Of a stretch of 64,000 bases of DNA, positions 1 through 12,240 are shown piece after piece. Where the stretch lies: contig JAILWY010000012.1 of the NCBI GenBank assembly GCA_022113835.1, positions 6,820,001-6,884,000 of the forward strand. The letters run 5' to 3'. This DNA comes from Atopsyche davidsoni (lineage: Eukaryota > Arthropoda > Insecta > Trichoptera > Hydrobiosidae). The notes beneath the pieces were generated by a model. That model was not told where the DNA came from. It was given only the letters and a program-made list of their open reading frames with translations, and made no database searches. Within the stretch, counting starts at the first letter, position 1. The number at the start of each line of letters is the position of its first letter. A program made the translations under genes and the position numbers.

Positions 1-1640
1 TATTTGCACAATCTACTGTAAAAATGATCGATTCTACTCAACAATTGTTCCAACACTAGTTCTGACTGCTAGAATATTCGTGTGTTGCTCACAACCAAGC
101 TCCACTACTTCAGGTAAACATTCATGCAAGTCATAGTTAATCACTTTTCTCTTGTAGTCTTTCTATTTACCGATTACTTATTTTATTTTATTTTTCATGA
201 ATATTTTCGGAACTCTCAATTAGTTTATTAAAGTGATCAAATTTTCCCCAGAAATAATCATGTCATGGAAAATTAGTAATTGAGCTGTGTTTTGCCTTTA
301 AATATGCAATTAATGTGATATATTTTTAAAAACTCCATATATGTTTTAAACTAGAAATAGATATTATTTCTTTTAGTAGATTTAATATCTGTGCCCAGAG
401 ATAAAGATGGAATTACAAATCATTTCTGGGTGTATAAAGGACTAATTTAATTCGTATTAGAGTTTCAGAAACATAGACTTTCCTACTATTGTGTGGCTAG
501 AATTGTATTAATCCTTTGATGTGAAATAAAACGGCCATAAATTCTGTCAGTTCACATGTTAAATATATTTACCTTCTACAATACTATTCGTACATAAAGC
601 CGCAAGGTATTAAGCTGGTCTATCAATATACTGTCAATTCTTACATGGAATAGTTCATCTTAAAAATTACTGTCAATCATACTACAAAGCCTCTAAAAAT
701 TGCTTCACTCTGTTGATTCCTTTGTAATATTTGATCAAGAAAATAATATATTTAAATCTTGAAGCGATTGTAATATACTAGGCAGCAAAGCAGAGTATTA
801 TCCTCTATAACGGATAATATGAAATAAACATAAAAAAATAATCATATAATGTATTTTTGATGGAAAATAAATTGAAGCGATTTATCCCTAACCTTTACGC
901 ATCGATACGATGGAAAAATACCAACGCTGTGGAGCGGTAAACCCAATTTCCTTATATTGATCTCGTGTGATTGAGGCATTCATTCGCTAACCAATATATC
1001 CCGCAGAATAATATCTTGTTTACGAATACCAATATTGAGACTGAAGTTTTAGAATATTAAAAAAGTTTTAGTACTTGTTTCTCAATAGTAAATACTTTTG
1101 ATTAGTACACTTTTATAGTACATTGACAAAATCGCATTCAGATTATCCTTGCTTATTAGATTTTAATAGATTACGTAATTATTATTTTTTAAAAGAATAC
1201 TCGCAATAGCTACATGCTATTACGAGATTGGTCATTGTATATAAACGATTTTATTTGGTGAATTTCAGACGAAATAGCTTAAAAGTATTAGAAAAAAAAC
1301 CACTATTCAAATATTTTAACTAAGGCTAGTTCTTATTTCGTTTGTGCCTTGATAAACTAACGAAAAATATTCTTGTTGGTGTAAATAGGGCACAGACGAC
1401 ATTAAGCATAGTAAAATGTTAAAAAATAAAAAAAATGAATTAAACGCAATGAATAAATTTTACTACTTAAAAAGTAAACATTTTGAATAAATGGATATCG
1501 AAGTAGAAAATCATTCCTATTTTTTTAAGTATACAACCACTTTGGGGTGAAGATAAGATCACACATTTCCTTTTTTATTATAAAATAATTTAATTGTTTC
1601 ATAAATACTTTGCATATAACGGTTAGTTTCCTATAATATA
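1..1640. other. AT-rich desert, nothing recognised
   Basis: Very AT-rich sequence with homopolymer runs and dense stop codons in all frames. I see no splice-supported frame, no repeat pair and no RNA gene. It resembles intron or intergenic DNA. Confidence 0.6.
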
Positions 1641-1960
1641 GAAAGTACAGTGACTGAACCCAAAACACCTTAGTGGGACCTTACAACTTCGCACAATGCC
1701 TAGGAGTCTTCAATAGAAACTGTACTAATGAATCGTACCTGGCCAGACCCGGTCCCTCGGCTACCTCAGGGCGTCTGCTAACCAATTTCAAATTTGATTT
1801 TCATTGTCGATGGGATTGTGTGAAATTCCGTTTGAAATACAGCTGGGCACCTTAATTTATATCGATGGTTCTTACATTGAATTCTTCGGTCGGAGGACTC
1901 TGTGATTTGTGAGTCCCCGGGGACGGAGGGAGGGCTCTGGGAGTAACGGAAAACTTTATT
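1640..1960. promoter_or_regulatory. GC-rich island with G-quadruplex motif
   Basis: G+C rises sharply against the flanks. A short frame at 1673-1855 starts with a non-ATG codon and has no recognisable domain. The 3' part holds a G-run motif at 1919-1941: GGGG, GGG, GGG and GGG with loops of 5, 1 and 4 bases, which fits the canonical G3+N1-7 quadruplex rule. An island of this kind in an AT-rich desert is most simply a conserved regulatory element. An untranslated exon is possible. Confidence 0.3.
1919..1941 (+). other. Predicted G-quadruplex motif
   Basis: Four G runs (GGGG-ACGGA-GGG-A-GGG-CTCT-GGG) meet the standard quadruplex pattern. It is the only strict match I noticed in the window. The run at 43801-43830 is close but has one loop of nine bases. 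Confidence 0.5.
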
Positions 1961-3456
1961 TGATATTACCGTGGATGTTACTTATACACTATATACCTAC
2001 CCTTAAACCCTGTGTACGTATTAATTATTTGCGTTCAACTGGTAGCTTGCCGTTTTATTAATATTTGCAAAGGGAATATTAAAAAAAAATGGGTGCGACT
2101 GCTCTTATAATGAAATGTGAATTTTTTTTTCGACACGAACACGATACATTAAAAAAAATCAACACAATGATAGATATCATTATCTAAATTAAAACAAAAA
2201 AACTGTCATTCGTGTTAGGGATCAAAATGGTATTATTTGGATGTTGATTCCAGGTCAACGTGAGAAAAGGGTTTTTAAAATGGGTTGTGAGTTTTTTGAC
2301 CAAATAAATTCCTCACTTTTCCAATGAATCGCTAGAACCAAAAATAAACTGTTGCTTCCCAAGTATAAGAAGGTATTCATATTTAATAATACATAAAATT
2401 AAAATATTGCAAAACATCGATTTAAAATTACTGCCGATACGCAGCAAAGAATGCTCAAAAGTTTTTCATCGATCAAAACGTCTTGCAATAATGTGACTGA
2501 ATTTAGCAAAAAAATAATTCTTTGGGTCCAATTGCTACTCCCATAAACATAGAACACGATAAACAAATTCATTCAAGCATGGTCAGATCCCACCCTCCCT
2601 GCATCTGATTGGTCGTCATTATGAAGAGTGTGACGCCACAAGCGGAACGGAGACCAGCCTTGGAGCATGACGGATGGACGCCAGCTGCGGTCTGGGGCGG
2701 ATGGAGACTTATGGATTCTGGCCTAAAAACACCACCTGACGTCTAAATTCTTAAGATAATTGTATTTCCTGTATAGAATGAGGTGATGAATCTAAAGCCT
2801 ACATGTGATACTTTTATTGAATAACATGTTATTGATTTTGAATATTGGTAACTACGTGACTGTAAAAATATTTTTGATGATTGCTTAACCCAAATCTATC
2901 TCATTGGTCATTCCATGTATCCTGTTTGTTATTCCATGTTCGCCAATGTTTATAAATCAATAAAAATATACTTTTTGAATCCAACTAAATCCAAAAAATA
3001 TCCAAAAAAATCCAACCAAATACAAATAATATACCATTACTATCATTAAAAGTTTTTATTTGTATTAAATTTGCAAAGTTTTAAAATGATGTTGCGTCGG
3101 CAGCAAAAACTTGCTCGATTAAGAGTCAGATGATTGCTTTGATCATAAAATAAAATATTATTGCGGTATTGAAATGTTTGACCTTGAATATATAACAAAA
3201 TTAAAATTAATTACTATTATTAGTATGCAATGCACTTCCAATTTTTTTTTTTTTTAAGGAAATGAGTTTTTATTGTGAGATAAAGTTCAAATATATAATT
3301 ATATATTAGATATCTACAAAATACCAGGAAACAATGGATGATTGATGATTAGCAATTCGCCTAATCACTAAATTAATACAAATCGCTGGCAATCATCACT
3401 CAAAACCAAAGGAATATACGAAGTGTGTGTTTAATGAACGAGGAAGATAAATACAG
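1960..3456. other. AT-rich stretch with one small GC island
   Basis: Mostly AT-rich and featureless. A GC-rich island at 2580-2730 contains an inverted CCAAT box (GATTGG near 2609) and is open on the minus strand for about 48 codons without any recognisable protein; promoter-like or enhancer-like are both possible. Around 2975-3025 there is a degenerate tandem repeat of the unit AAATCCA. A poly-T run lies near 3243-3256. Confidence 0.4.
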
Positions 3457-3606
3457 ATTCTGCCAGATCCTTGCGTGACAGGAGTGGAACCAACAACTAG
3501 AAATGTGAAGTCATCCGAGGAGCAGATGACTCAGCTAGTCCACGACCAATTCTTGGAAGCAATTAAAACTTCAGGTATTATACTTACCTGGACGCGAATC
3601 TCTGTC
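3457..3606 (+). CDS. Candidate internal exon, unrecognised product
   Basis: A patch of near-balanced base composition is open for 50 codons. It starts after a weak acceptor (AAATACAG, poor pyrimidine tract) and ends at a perfect donor, GTAAGT, at 3607. A second possible donor after 3574 (TCAG|GTATTA) would end it at 118 nt. The peptide is hydrophilic and helix-like in the middle, with SSEEQMTQLVHDQFLEAIK at residues 19-37. I do not recognise the family. A strong minus-strand donor (CCAG|GTAAGTAT) also overlaps at 3582-3591, so strand is uncertain. The weak acceptor argues against it; a conserved non-coding element is the main alternative. Confidence 0.27.
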
Positions 3607-4280
3607 GTAAGTTTGTTATTTGATGTATTTTCAATTTACTCTGCCACCTTCCATCGTAAGGTTGAAATGATTGGTTTTAATTATTTTAATACCGTGAGAA
3701 TTAAATAAAACAAATTAATTTGTTTTTCACATAAAAAGTTTGTGCGAGTGAAATGGATTAAGTTTTTGCTTTCTATCATAAGATAGAATCTTATGATGAA
3801 GTCATAAATAAAACATTATTGAAAGTAGATTTAGCAATAATAAATCAAAAAAATATATTTTCATCAAAACTAAAGATAATTATTTTTGATCTTATTTATA
3901 AAATACGCATATTTGAACTCATGGGTGTTTTAGGGGACGTACATATTTTTTAACCATTTAGATACTTCGTTGTTTTATAATATAACTAGTTTTTTTTCTT
4001 TAGATTACTAGGTTATTTAAATTTAAGATAATATAAATAAATTAAAAATAAGCGTATTTTATAATAGATATATTAAAATTAATAGTTGTAAAACATGCGA
4101 ACCTGACGATTGTACTTTTTGAATAAAATTACACGTTGGTCTTAAAAGAGGATTTCCAATGATTTATGTTCTTGTATATAAAAAATAATTTAGTTTCCTG
4201 TATGTATTCAAGTATATCTAGGCTATAAGCAGACAAAATAAATCAAACCACACGAGGATAAAAAAAGCACAAAAATTTAG
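3607..4280. other. AT-rich, nothing recognised
   Basis: AT-rich sequence. A small hairpin, TCATAAGAT with its complement ATCTTATGA, occurs near 3776-3796. No coding or repeat signal was seen. Confidence 0.5.
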
Positions 4281-4650
4281 TTCAATTTATTCCACCCAGA
4301 GATTTCTCCCCCCCGCACTTTGGGTCGTCAAATTTCACTTTAATTCCGTGGCTAAAATTCCAGAATTGAACAATATTCACAGTGGCACTGAAAAAACTTT
4401 TGAAATCAGAAAAAACAACTTCCTCCCACGTGCGCCACTTCTATCCGCCAACAAAGGACTGATTATTCCGGGATAGGCTCTGTAGGCTATTTGAAATTAT
4501 TTGAAATCTTTTGTGAATGTTTTGAATACACATCCCCCGGGCGATTTGAGGGTAATATCTTTATCAAGCCTGCCATCGCCGAGAAGTGTTGGTGCGACTA
4601 TAACTACCACATCGAGGACGGATATCCCTCGAATCTTTTTATTTCGGTTT
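4280..4650. promoter_or_regulatory. GC-richer island, open on both strands
   Basis: Moderately GC-rich. The plus strand is open for about 82 codons (about 4400-4650) without an ATG, and the minus strand for about 70 codons over the same block. The minus frame includes the peptide ISVLDVVVIVAPTLLGDGR. Both frames look protein-like but neither has a convincing pair of splice sites, and simultaneous openness is expected in a GC island. I see no family match. Regulatory element, exon and old transposon remnant are all possible. Confidence 0.25.
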
Positions 4651-6230
4651 AATATGAGCTTTTGTTGATACTGAACGTCGACGTGTTGAGAGAAAGGGTT
4701 TTTTGTTTACTTTTTTCGCTTTATACTTACTATCTATGCTATGAATAAGTTTGTTATTATAACCTTCGCCATCACTTAATAAAATATTACGCGGCCTCAT
4801 ATAACCTTAATCAACACAACGAGGCCAAAGCCACCTCGTAAAAATTAATTTCCATTTTGTAATTATCATTTTATTAAAAAAATAATACATTTAAAAAACA
4901 TGACGCCATAAATACGCAAATTCTATTCATCAATAGTTGAAAATTTTCTATGATAATATATTTCATTCAATAAATTATAATGATATAAGGTATAAAGCAA
5001 AGGGGAAAATAATCGGTTAATATTGCATATTGTAACTTTATGTGAAGAAATATTAATTAGAATTAGACTATTAAAATAAATAATTAATACATCAAAATAA
5101 AATCAAAGCTTTGCATATACGGATAGCAAGAAAAAGTAGTACACAATATGAATAGGGAGAACTTTTATTATTAAAATAAATAGATCTTGTATGAATATTT
5201 TAATTCATTATAAATATAAGCTCTCATTTATTATTTAATTGAATTGTAAGCAATAATAATTAATATTTTATAAATAGGTCGCTAGTTGTACTTAAATACT
5301 GAACAGCACTTAAAACTTCGTCGTATCATTATAGCGATCGTGGTACTCAAACATTTCACAACAAAACTCTTAGAAAATTACCGAGATAAAGTGGGTATGA
5401 TTTTAATCGCTTCCCTCTTCACAGGGTAGTTTCTTCATCCCCTAACACTTAAGATTTAGTTGAGATATCTCCAGGTTGATTGAATCGAGCGGCGTTATAC
5501 TCAAAAACCTACCCGGTGAAATAAAAGCAGGTAGTCCGGTTCGAGTCCTATGGGATACGCGATTTTCTAAAGGTCGTCCATGAACAAAAGAGGCCCCATT
5601 TCAGATGAAAACAAACTGTTCAATTGCTTTTAAAAATTGAACCGGAGCGTAATGGCATTATTCGGATTTTTCACAATGCGAAACAATTGTTTTGGAGAGT
5701 AAATTTTGGAATAGAAATGCACACAATATATTTAGCAAAAAATTCTAAACATATTTTATTATGCTGTATTAATATTAAGAGCAATTATAAGATGCGGTAT
5801 ATTATGGTTTATACAAATATTTATAAAAACTGTTTATTTTATTGAATAAGCTCTATGAAACCTCATTCATAAAAACAAAATTCATATACAGATATAATCT
5901 GCAATCTTAATCTTATATATTTAATATTTTTTAAAACATTTATAACTTCGAAAATATTTATAAAATGTTATACACAAAGCGAAAGAGAATATATTTTATT
6001 TTGAATTATTGAACAATTTCCAAAAATAAATACTGAAACAAACCGAAACCTAGAAAGAATAATTTATTCCTATATTCGCACCTAATATTAAATCCCAAAC
6101 CATTATTTAACCCTACGCAATATTTCAAACTCACAGAGTTATCAACGTCTACAAAGACAGGCACTAAATCTTCGATTGAAATTCAGATCAATGGGATTCC
6201 ATACGATGTTCATCCATTATCTTAATTCTC
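4650..6230. other. AT-rich desert
   Basis: AT-rich throughout. Near 5537 the string GGTTCGAGTCC matches the tRNA B-box consensus, but no convincing A-box or cloverleaf can be folded around it. A 73-codon frame at 5624-5845 is AT-driven and not believed. Confidence 0.5.
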
Positions 6231-6380
6231 AGGAGCGAGTATTGTCCTGCGGCTGTTGGGTTCCTTCGGGACCTTCGGGACTACTACTTGTGCACTACTG
6301 GCCCGCAGGCCCCTCGGGCCACCCCACCTGGGTGGTAACAATCTAATACCCAAACCGGTCTAATCGGACTATAAAATCGA
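6230..6380. promoter_or_regulatory. GC-rich island with CCTTCGGGA tandem
   Basis: Short GC-rich block with two abutting copies of CCTTCGGGA (6263-6271 and 6272-6280), followed by further GGCC/CGGGCC palindromic strings and an AACCGGTC near 6353. No open frame with splice support. Function unknown; regulatory by composition only. Confidence 0.25.
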
Positions 6381-7830
6381 ATAAGCCGCCATGGGACTTT
6401 TTTTTATCTGATCGTCAATGGACAGATAATATACAGGGTGGCAAAGGATTAACGTCAACAATAAAACATCATTAATTTTCTTTTTATATCTAAAAATACA
6501 AAAAAATATATTTATGCAGGTCGAACGTATGATTTATCAATTTTGTAAAGATTGGATTAAATTAAATTTTGTAATATATAAATTTTAATAACCTTTTAAA
6601 AATTTCATAAAATACCAATATTTTTTCAATACTATTTTTTATTAAGGCATATTTTATTAGTTTAATTAATATGTGAATCCTAGTCTTATGTAATTATGCG
6701 TACCTTTTTTATAAATTATTAATGGGCAATTTATAAATGTTTGAGTCTTGAATAAACCTAGATCGCATAGATTACTAAAATACAGTAAAAACATTATAAA
6801 TGTAAGTACAAAAGAACTACATATATTTTACACTTTAATTTCGATTGAAAATCATAAATCAAGTTTTCAAATATTTAATTAGTATGAAAGATATTTGAAG
6901 ATTTTCTATGCATTTATTATAAGTATTAATTGCATTCTTATATCTATTAAATTTTTATTTTACCGCAATTCTTTCAGTTCAATTTTAATAAAAAGATAAG
7001 TAGTGGTTTTAATTGAAATTAAAAAATAAAATTTATTTTTAGGAATATCAAAGATCTTCATGCATCTCTTCATGCAATGTATTATTTCTTTAAATTTTTT
7101 CATAAAATATTAATTATTTGACTGATAGAAATGTTATAGTGCGTAATATATAAGTGCGTAATAGTAGTTTTGGCCAGTCTGTACTCGTATTCTGGCACTG
7201 AAAGGCATCATTTTAGGACGTGACCTTGCCCGACTTTATCCTTTCTATCGTCTAGTATTCAATCTGGATAAACTGGTACTTGGAGTTTTGTGGAGTCCCG
7301 TTTGAAAACGATTGTTAATTATTTTTATCAGAATAACTGAAAATGCTTCACTAGACACCTTACATTAAAATAGATACAGATTTCAATTTCAGAAAAAAAA
7401 ATGTATTGAAAACTAAATCGAAAATAATGTTATGAGTTATTCTAGGTCTAAGTAAAATTGTTTAAAATATGGATGTACAGTCATTCATTGCATCTCTCAT
7501 TAGGGTTAAAAAATCTTGTACAAGAATTTTAAATTCATTTTTGTACACTGCGCATTATGTTGAACAGATAAATATTACCATTGGTGTAATTGGTCGTATG
7601 GTGATAGGTCTAGCACAATTTTTTGTAAGTAACACAACTATGAATTATACCAAGAGTGAATATAATATAGTATAATTTGCAAGTAAGAAAGGGATTTTTT
7701 TCAACAGCAATGATATAAAATGTGAATTCATTTTTATTAGGGTAATTTATAAAATTCTTTGTATGTGATGGTGCAATACCCTCCAGACACGAAAATTGGG
7801 CTTAAATTAAAGTTGGATGCTTAAATTGAA
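6380..7830. other. AT-rich desert
   Basis: AT-rich sequence with no supported gene. ACAGGGTGG near 6433 resembles the starts of some arthropod DNA transposons, but no partner terminal repeat was found. The frame at 7469-7675 is AT-rich and probably chance. Confidence 0.5.
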
Positions 7831-8110
7831 ACTCGACAAGTGTTCTGTTGGGGATAACGTGATTTAGACCCAATCATTTGCTTCGCTTCGTTCCCCACTA
7901 CTTTTAGAATGAGTTTTAAATGAGTCGCCGCCGTGGACTCGGCGGGGGTTCCCAAATCGAAAGTAAATAGTATTGCATTTAAAAACGCCCGCGAGTGCAG
8001 ATCAATTTGCGCAACGTGTGCAAATTCACACGAGCAGGTGTGGATTAGGTTCCTGCGCAAGGGCAGGGGGAGTTATGGTGGTCGGCGCGAGAGACGTCTC
8101 GTGAAGATCT
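7830..8110. promoter_or_regulatory. GC-rich island with abutting palindromes
   Basis: Contains TTGCGCAA (8007-8014), a consensus-type C/EBP palindrome, directly followed by CGTGTG and CACACG in perfect inversion with a six-base spacer (8015-8032), then CAGGTG, an E-box, at about 8035. Minus-strand frames overlap it but show no domain. Dense palindromic motifs make an enhancer the best guess. Confidence 0.35.
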
Positions 8111-9090
8111 GAATATACAAATAATAATATAAAATTTTGTTTGAATTTTCTATTTTCAAGAATAATGTGAGTTAATACTTCGTAATTCTGAATAAAAACA
8201 ATTCGATTTTCACTCAAAGATATTTAAGCTAGTTTAGAGACTTCTGTATACAAAAGGTCTGAAAAAGTCTAAAACTGCATTTTTTGCAATATAAATCATT
8301 TGATGAAAAATGACAGCTTGCTTATTTGCATATATTAATTGTTTTATTGTGCTAAACAATGATACTCACATTAAATTATAGAAACAAATGTAGAGTAGAA
8401 AATTGGATTTTGAGTATTGCAAACATAGGAACATATTGCTGCTAGCAATCAAAATTTTAAGCAACGCATGGTTTTATTTTTAATTCATATTTATATTCCA
8501 TAAATATACTAAATGTGTATAGTATTTCAATTCTTATATGATTAAAATAAATTCAAGTGCCATAAAAATAATTGTCCACCAAGATTCTAACATGAAAATA
8601 TTTATAAAAGTATTTATATTTATTACATTTTTTTTTTTTAAAGTCATACAAATTATACTTGTTATATAACAGTGAATATGATTTATTAATAGTGTAGTAT
8701 GTTAGGATTCAATGGAACAAATATTTATAAAACAGACACTTTTTCTATAACAACGTATCTGTTGTCTTCTTGTCAATTACAACAACATGTATCGTAATCC
8801 CATAAAGTGATGAATTATATTAAATAACAACCGTGTGTATTTTTTTATGATAATTAGTATATTTTACGTATTAAATAAAATATTTAAAATAATGCAAAGT
8901 GTATATGAAGTAATGTTGTAAACAATATTTGGACCGTAATAATAAATAGTTTTTTTGATTATTTTATTTTTTTTAAACATAAATGTTAATCTTTTTCTCT
9001 GTTTACCTTTTTGAAACTAGTTTGGGTAGTGTTTCAACTATATTACATTAAATGAAATGACTAGTTTGAAGCAATTATAGTAATTTGCTA
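8110..9090. other. AT-rich desert
   Basis: AT-rich with a long T run near 8630. One isolated octamer-like ATTTGCAT lies near 8323. Nothing else recognised. Confidence 0.5.
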
Positions 9091-9365
9091 TTTCCTCGGG
9101 GATAGTGGTAACCTAAATTTGGGCGATAGCTCGAGTTCGTGACAGCCTGTAGAGTAGCTATGCATGTCAGGGAACTCCCTAAAAACAAGTTTCATTAATT
9201 TCAGACGCCCTTTGCAAATCGTCCGTCATTTGGCCACATGTTAAGTTCCGGCAGGGGCGGCTCGTTACAGCGGACTAAAAATGTATCACAAATTAAAAGC
9301 AGCTTAGCTTTGTGTAAATGAACGCTAAGCACTTAGCGTCCCGGCGAGGGAAGGGTTTAGATTTA
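9090..9365. promoter_or_regulatory. GC-rich island, POU and homeodomain motifs
   Basis: Contains TTTGCAAAT (about 9203), a POU-type site, several ATTA cores and the partial inverted string CTAAGCACTTAGCG near 9332. CAGGGGCGGC at about 9252 looks like a hAT terminus, but the best opposite end (near 9420) lacks a duplication, so no element is called. Confidence 0.3.
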
Positions 9366-10080
9366 TTTTTAGAGAGACTGGCGTAGAATTAAATTTATCC
9401 AGCAGCTCATTCGCCACTGCTGTAACTTATGTCTTTAAGTAAAAAATAATTATATATATTTTAAAACTCTGACATAGAGTCCTCCAATCGGAAGTATGCA
9501 TGGATATTTATAAAATCTAGTCATATTTATTTTAAAAATAATGTTGAATCTTATATAATCAGATAACTTTCTCTAAAATATTTTAATTACAATTATCTAC
9601 AAACCTATTCATTCTTGAAAGGTTAAGCATATTTGTATTTTATATAAATATAAGCTACAAGTATATATGAGTGATTTAAGTTACATATTAAATGCGCATT
9701 GTGTTAACTTTGGCTCAGACTGTTTTGTATTTTATATGATATTAAATAAAAACCAAATCAAAAACCTAATCAGAGTGAAATATATTATTTTTATAAAATA
9801 TATAAAACTATTTTCTTAAAACCACCTATTAAAATATGAACTCTTCTTACTGAAAAAATAAAATTATAATGTGACAATATTTTTATGATTTTTTTACTAA
9901 ATGTCACAATGTATTACATTTTGAAAACATAATATATAATATTTATTAAAGAAAAAAATACTCCATATAGATATTCTTCTAAGAAAGATTTCTTGTTGAA
10001 ATAACATAAAATACAGAGTAGAAAATATTTATTATAATCAATTCTAATATAGAAGGATTACAATAATTTTATCATTAATC
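9365..10080. other. AT-rich desert
   Basis: AT-rich sequence with no gene, repeat pair or RNA signal that I can support. Confidence 0.5.
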
Positions 10081-10094
10081 ATCAGCTTTCAGGA

Positions 10095-10256
10095 AGTCTG
10101 CGAGGCGGCATAGTAATGAAGTTTGTGGATGAGACGAAGATCTGGTTCTTGACCATCTTTCACAGAAGAACATTGATAGAGCATCACAAGACACCGACTC
10201 CAGCTATAGATTTATCCACAATGGAGGTTCATATTTGGCTGGACCGCCGTTTATAG
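10095..10256 (+). CDS. Exon-like frame with weak RT-like motif
   Basis: A frame of 53 codons plus stop follows a good acceptor (CAGCTTTCAG, ending at 10092). Its early part contains GIVMKFVDETKIW, which loosely recalls the FADDTKI signature around the catalytic aspartates of non-LTR reverse transcriptases. The aspartate pair is not intact and no other reverse transcriptase block is present. It may be a decayed LINE fragment, an exon, or a chance frame in a conserved regulatory island. The 3' end carries a TTTATAG homeodomain-like site. Confidence 0.15.
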   Translation, partial: SLRGGIVMKFVDETKIWFLTIFHRRTLIEHHKTPTPAIDLSTMEVHIWLDRRL

Positions 10257-10379
10257 ATTTTCTCACACGATTCACCGGAATACACGAAATAATAAAAAAA
10301 AAATTGTAAAATTATGTGGTGAAAAATTCTCCTTGCTTGTGGATCAAAAAATTGCTCTTAAACTATCGGTGAATTGGAA

Positions 10380-10570
10380 TGGTTAAATCCGACAATTAAT
10401 TACCATTAAGACTGTCCAGTATATTATCACCGCGACTTCACCCCCGTAGTGCTTATTCTACCCTAAACGCTGTGCACTTATCCCCTTCTTACATAGGGTA
10501 ATAAACTACCGTTACCACCCACCTGAAACCATGGCAGTAATTTGGGAGACCAATTTGTAATCTCTGAGCA
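10380..10570. promoter_or_regulatory. Island with homeodomain motif cluster
   Basis: CAATTAATTACCATTAAG near 10395 packs several homeodomain cores. It is followed by a balanced-composition block up to about 10560. No coding frame is supported. Confidence 0.3.
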
Positions 10571-11280
10571 TTATATAGATAGTAGTTGCGAAAGTTCAAA
10601 ATTTAAATATTATTAAATAAGTTATGAACAATATAAATTTTGAAATATACTTTTTTTTCCATCATTACACATGAAAATGACTGCAAGGAGAGAAAAAAAA
10701 AATAATACTATGGATGTATCCCAATATCCCAAGTTCATAGTATTTTTTCAATTGTCGATATAAATAATTATTGTTGCAATATCCGGACACTCCAGACAAT
10801 TAAAAGCGCAGCGGAGCAATGTGTTCCACAATTTGGCAGAGTTAGTGATGTGAAACGAAAGGTGTTCACAAATAGTATTTGTATGTAGGGGGGATGCGAG
10901 CAATTACAGAGGAAGCTACACAAAATAACAAAATTATGGTCCTTGTTAATAAACAGTAGTTTATAAATAAAATATTAAATTTACTATTTTTTACAATTAT
11001 TTTATATGTGATGAATTAAATTGTAAAGGATACTTTTTAATTTTTAGTTATAAAAATAATTTCACTGCCCATATTGAAGCTATATTGTTGTAGTTTACTT
11101 ATTTTAAGTCATGAAGGAATAAAGAAATATGTAAGGAATAAAAAAAAAAAAATTATTATCACATCCAAGAATCTTAATTTCTAACCCTTCATGCATCAGT
11201 TGCGAAGCTCAAAAATCGATGTTTTTTTATGAAATATATTATGTTAAGATAAATTATTTTAAAGTTTAATAATAGTATTT
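10570..11280. other. AT-rich desert
   Basis: AT-rich with poly-A runs near 10690 and 11140. No gene or repeat recognised. Confidence 0.5.
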
Positions 11281-11590
11281 AAAAACGTGGCTTTTTCAGA
11301 AGGCAGAAGAAAATGCAGAGCGATAAATCGTGAACGAGCCGCGATATTTCTTGGGCCCACATTTCTAGGGAGTGGAGAATCTGTTAGGCCGACTCGCGAC
11401 GGGCCCGCCCAACATTTCAATTCCAACTCTAAAGTGAAAAAGGATATTGCGCTGTAATTAAAAAGTGCAAAGGGTTGGCTGGATGTCCTGGAGGGGAGGC
11501 GACGTCAAAGGACGAATGGTGTAATTAATATACGGGTTTTAAGAGACCCGGGAGCTTCGACGCGCCGGTTTTAGGGTTCACAGTTTACGT
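11280..11590. promoter_or_regulatory. Large GC-rich island
   Basis: One of the larger islands. It follows CTTTTTCAG, a good acceptor ending near 11300, and one frame stays open for about 50 codons to a TAA near 11458, with a basic start GRRKCRAINRER. GCGACGTCAAAG near 11499 is a CRE-like half palindrome, and TGTAATTAATA near 11520 is a homeodomain site. Conserved regulatory DNA is more likely than an exon. Confidence 0.3.
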
Positions 11591-12240
11591 TTACGCCTTC
11601 TACAAGTATTTTTTTTACATTTGACTTTCGACTGAAAACTATATAAAATGGAAATGTTTTCGATATATTTATTTAAAATTATTTACAATGCAGACTTAAA
11701 TTACTTAAAGAATTTTAAAGTCATTAAAAATAAATGTTCATACGAAAAATGTAAAAATATTCTCACCTACATGCGTATATATATTTTCATTCAAATGTTA
11801 CGGACGAGTGGCTTATTTCATAATTCAATATAAAAAAACGCAAGTCATCCAAAGGGTAAAAAATTGTCTACAAGTCATGTTAAATTATTTAGATTCAAAT
11901 ACCAGAAGTCACATACAATATTGCGTTAATATATATCAACACACTACAGTGTGGCAAAAGTCTTTCAATCCTTACAAATTTGGTTTTAAGAATCTACAAA
12001 TAAAATCGATGGTGTTTTACAAATTTATTATGATACTGGTCTTGTGTTTCGATTTTATTGTTTTTTGTTATTATTTTATATTTATCATTTGTGAAATATG
12101 TTTTAATTTGAGTGTTTACAATCAAAGGTTAAAACTTTGAGACTTTACAGCGCCATAATATTACGTGAAACGTATAAAAACAAACTTCAAAAATGAAACG
12201 GTAATTATAAAAAACATCCCATAGAGCATAAAAAGGTTTT
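11590..12240. other. AT-rich, long chance frame
   Basis: An AT-driven frame of 110 codons (11808-12140) is hydrophobic and of low complexity at its 3' end. It has no domain or splice support and I do not believe it is a gene. Nothing else is seen. Confidence 0.5.

Noticed and set aside
5480..5560. tRNA or SINE around GGTTCGAGTCC
   Set aside because: Only the B-box fits. No A-box, no cloverleaf and no similarity to the four SINE-like copies.
6430..6470. DNA transposon end (ACAGGGTG)
   Set aside because: No inverted partner within several kilobases; the second ACAGGGTG near 25413 is in the same orientation and unrelated beyond the core.
9252..9424. Second hAT MITE (CAGGGGCGGC start)
   Set aside because: The best opposite terminus matches only the first few bases and the flanks show no 8-bp duplication.
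11808..12140. 110-codon protein gene
   Set aside because: AT-driven composition, low-complexity hydrophobic end, no domain and no splice signals.
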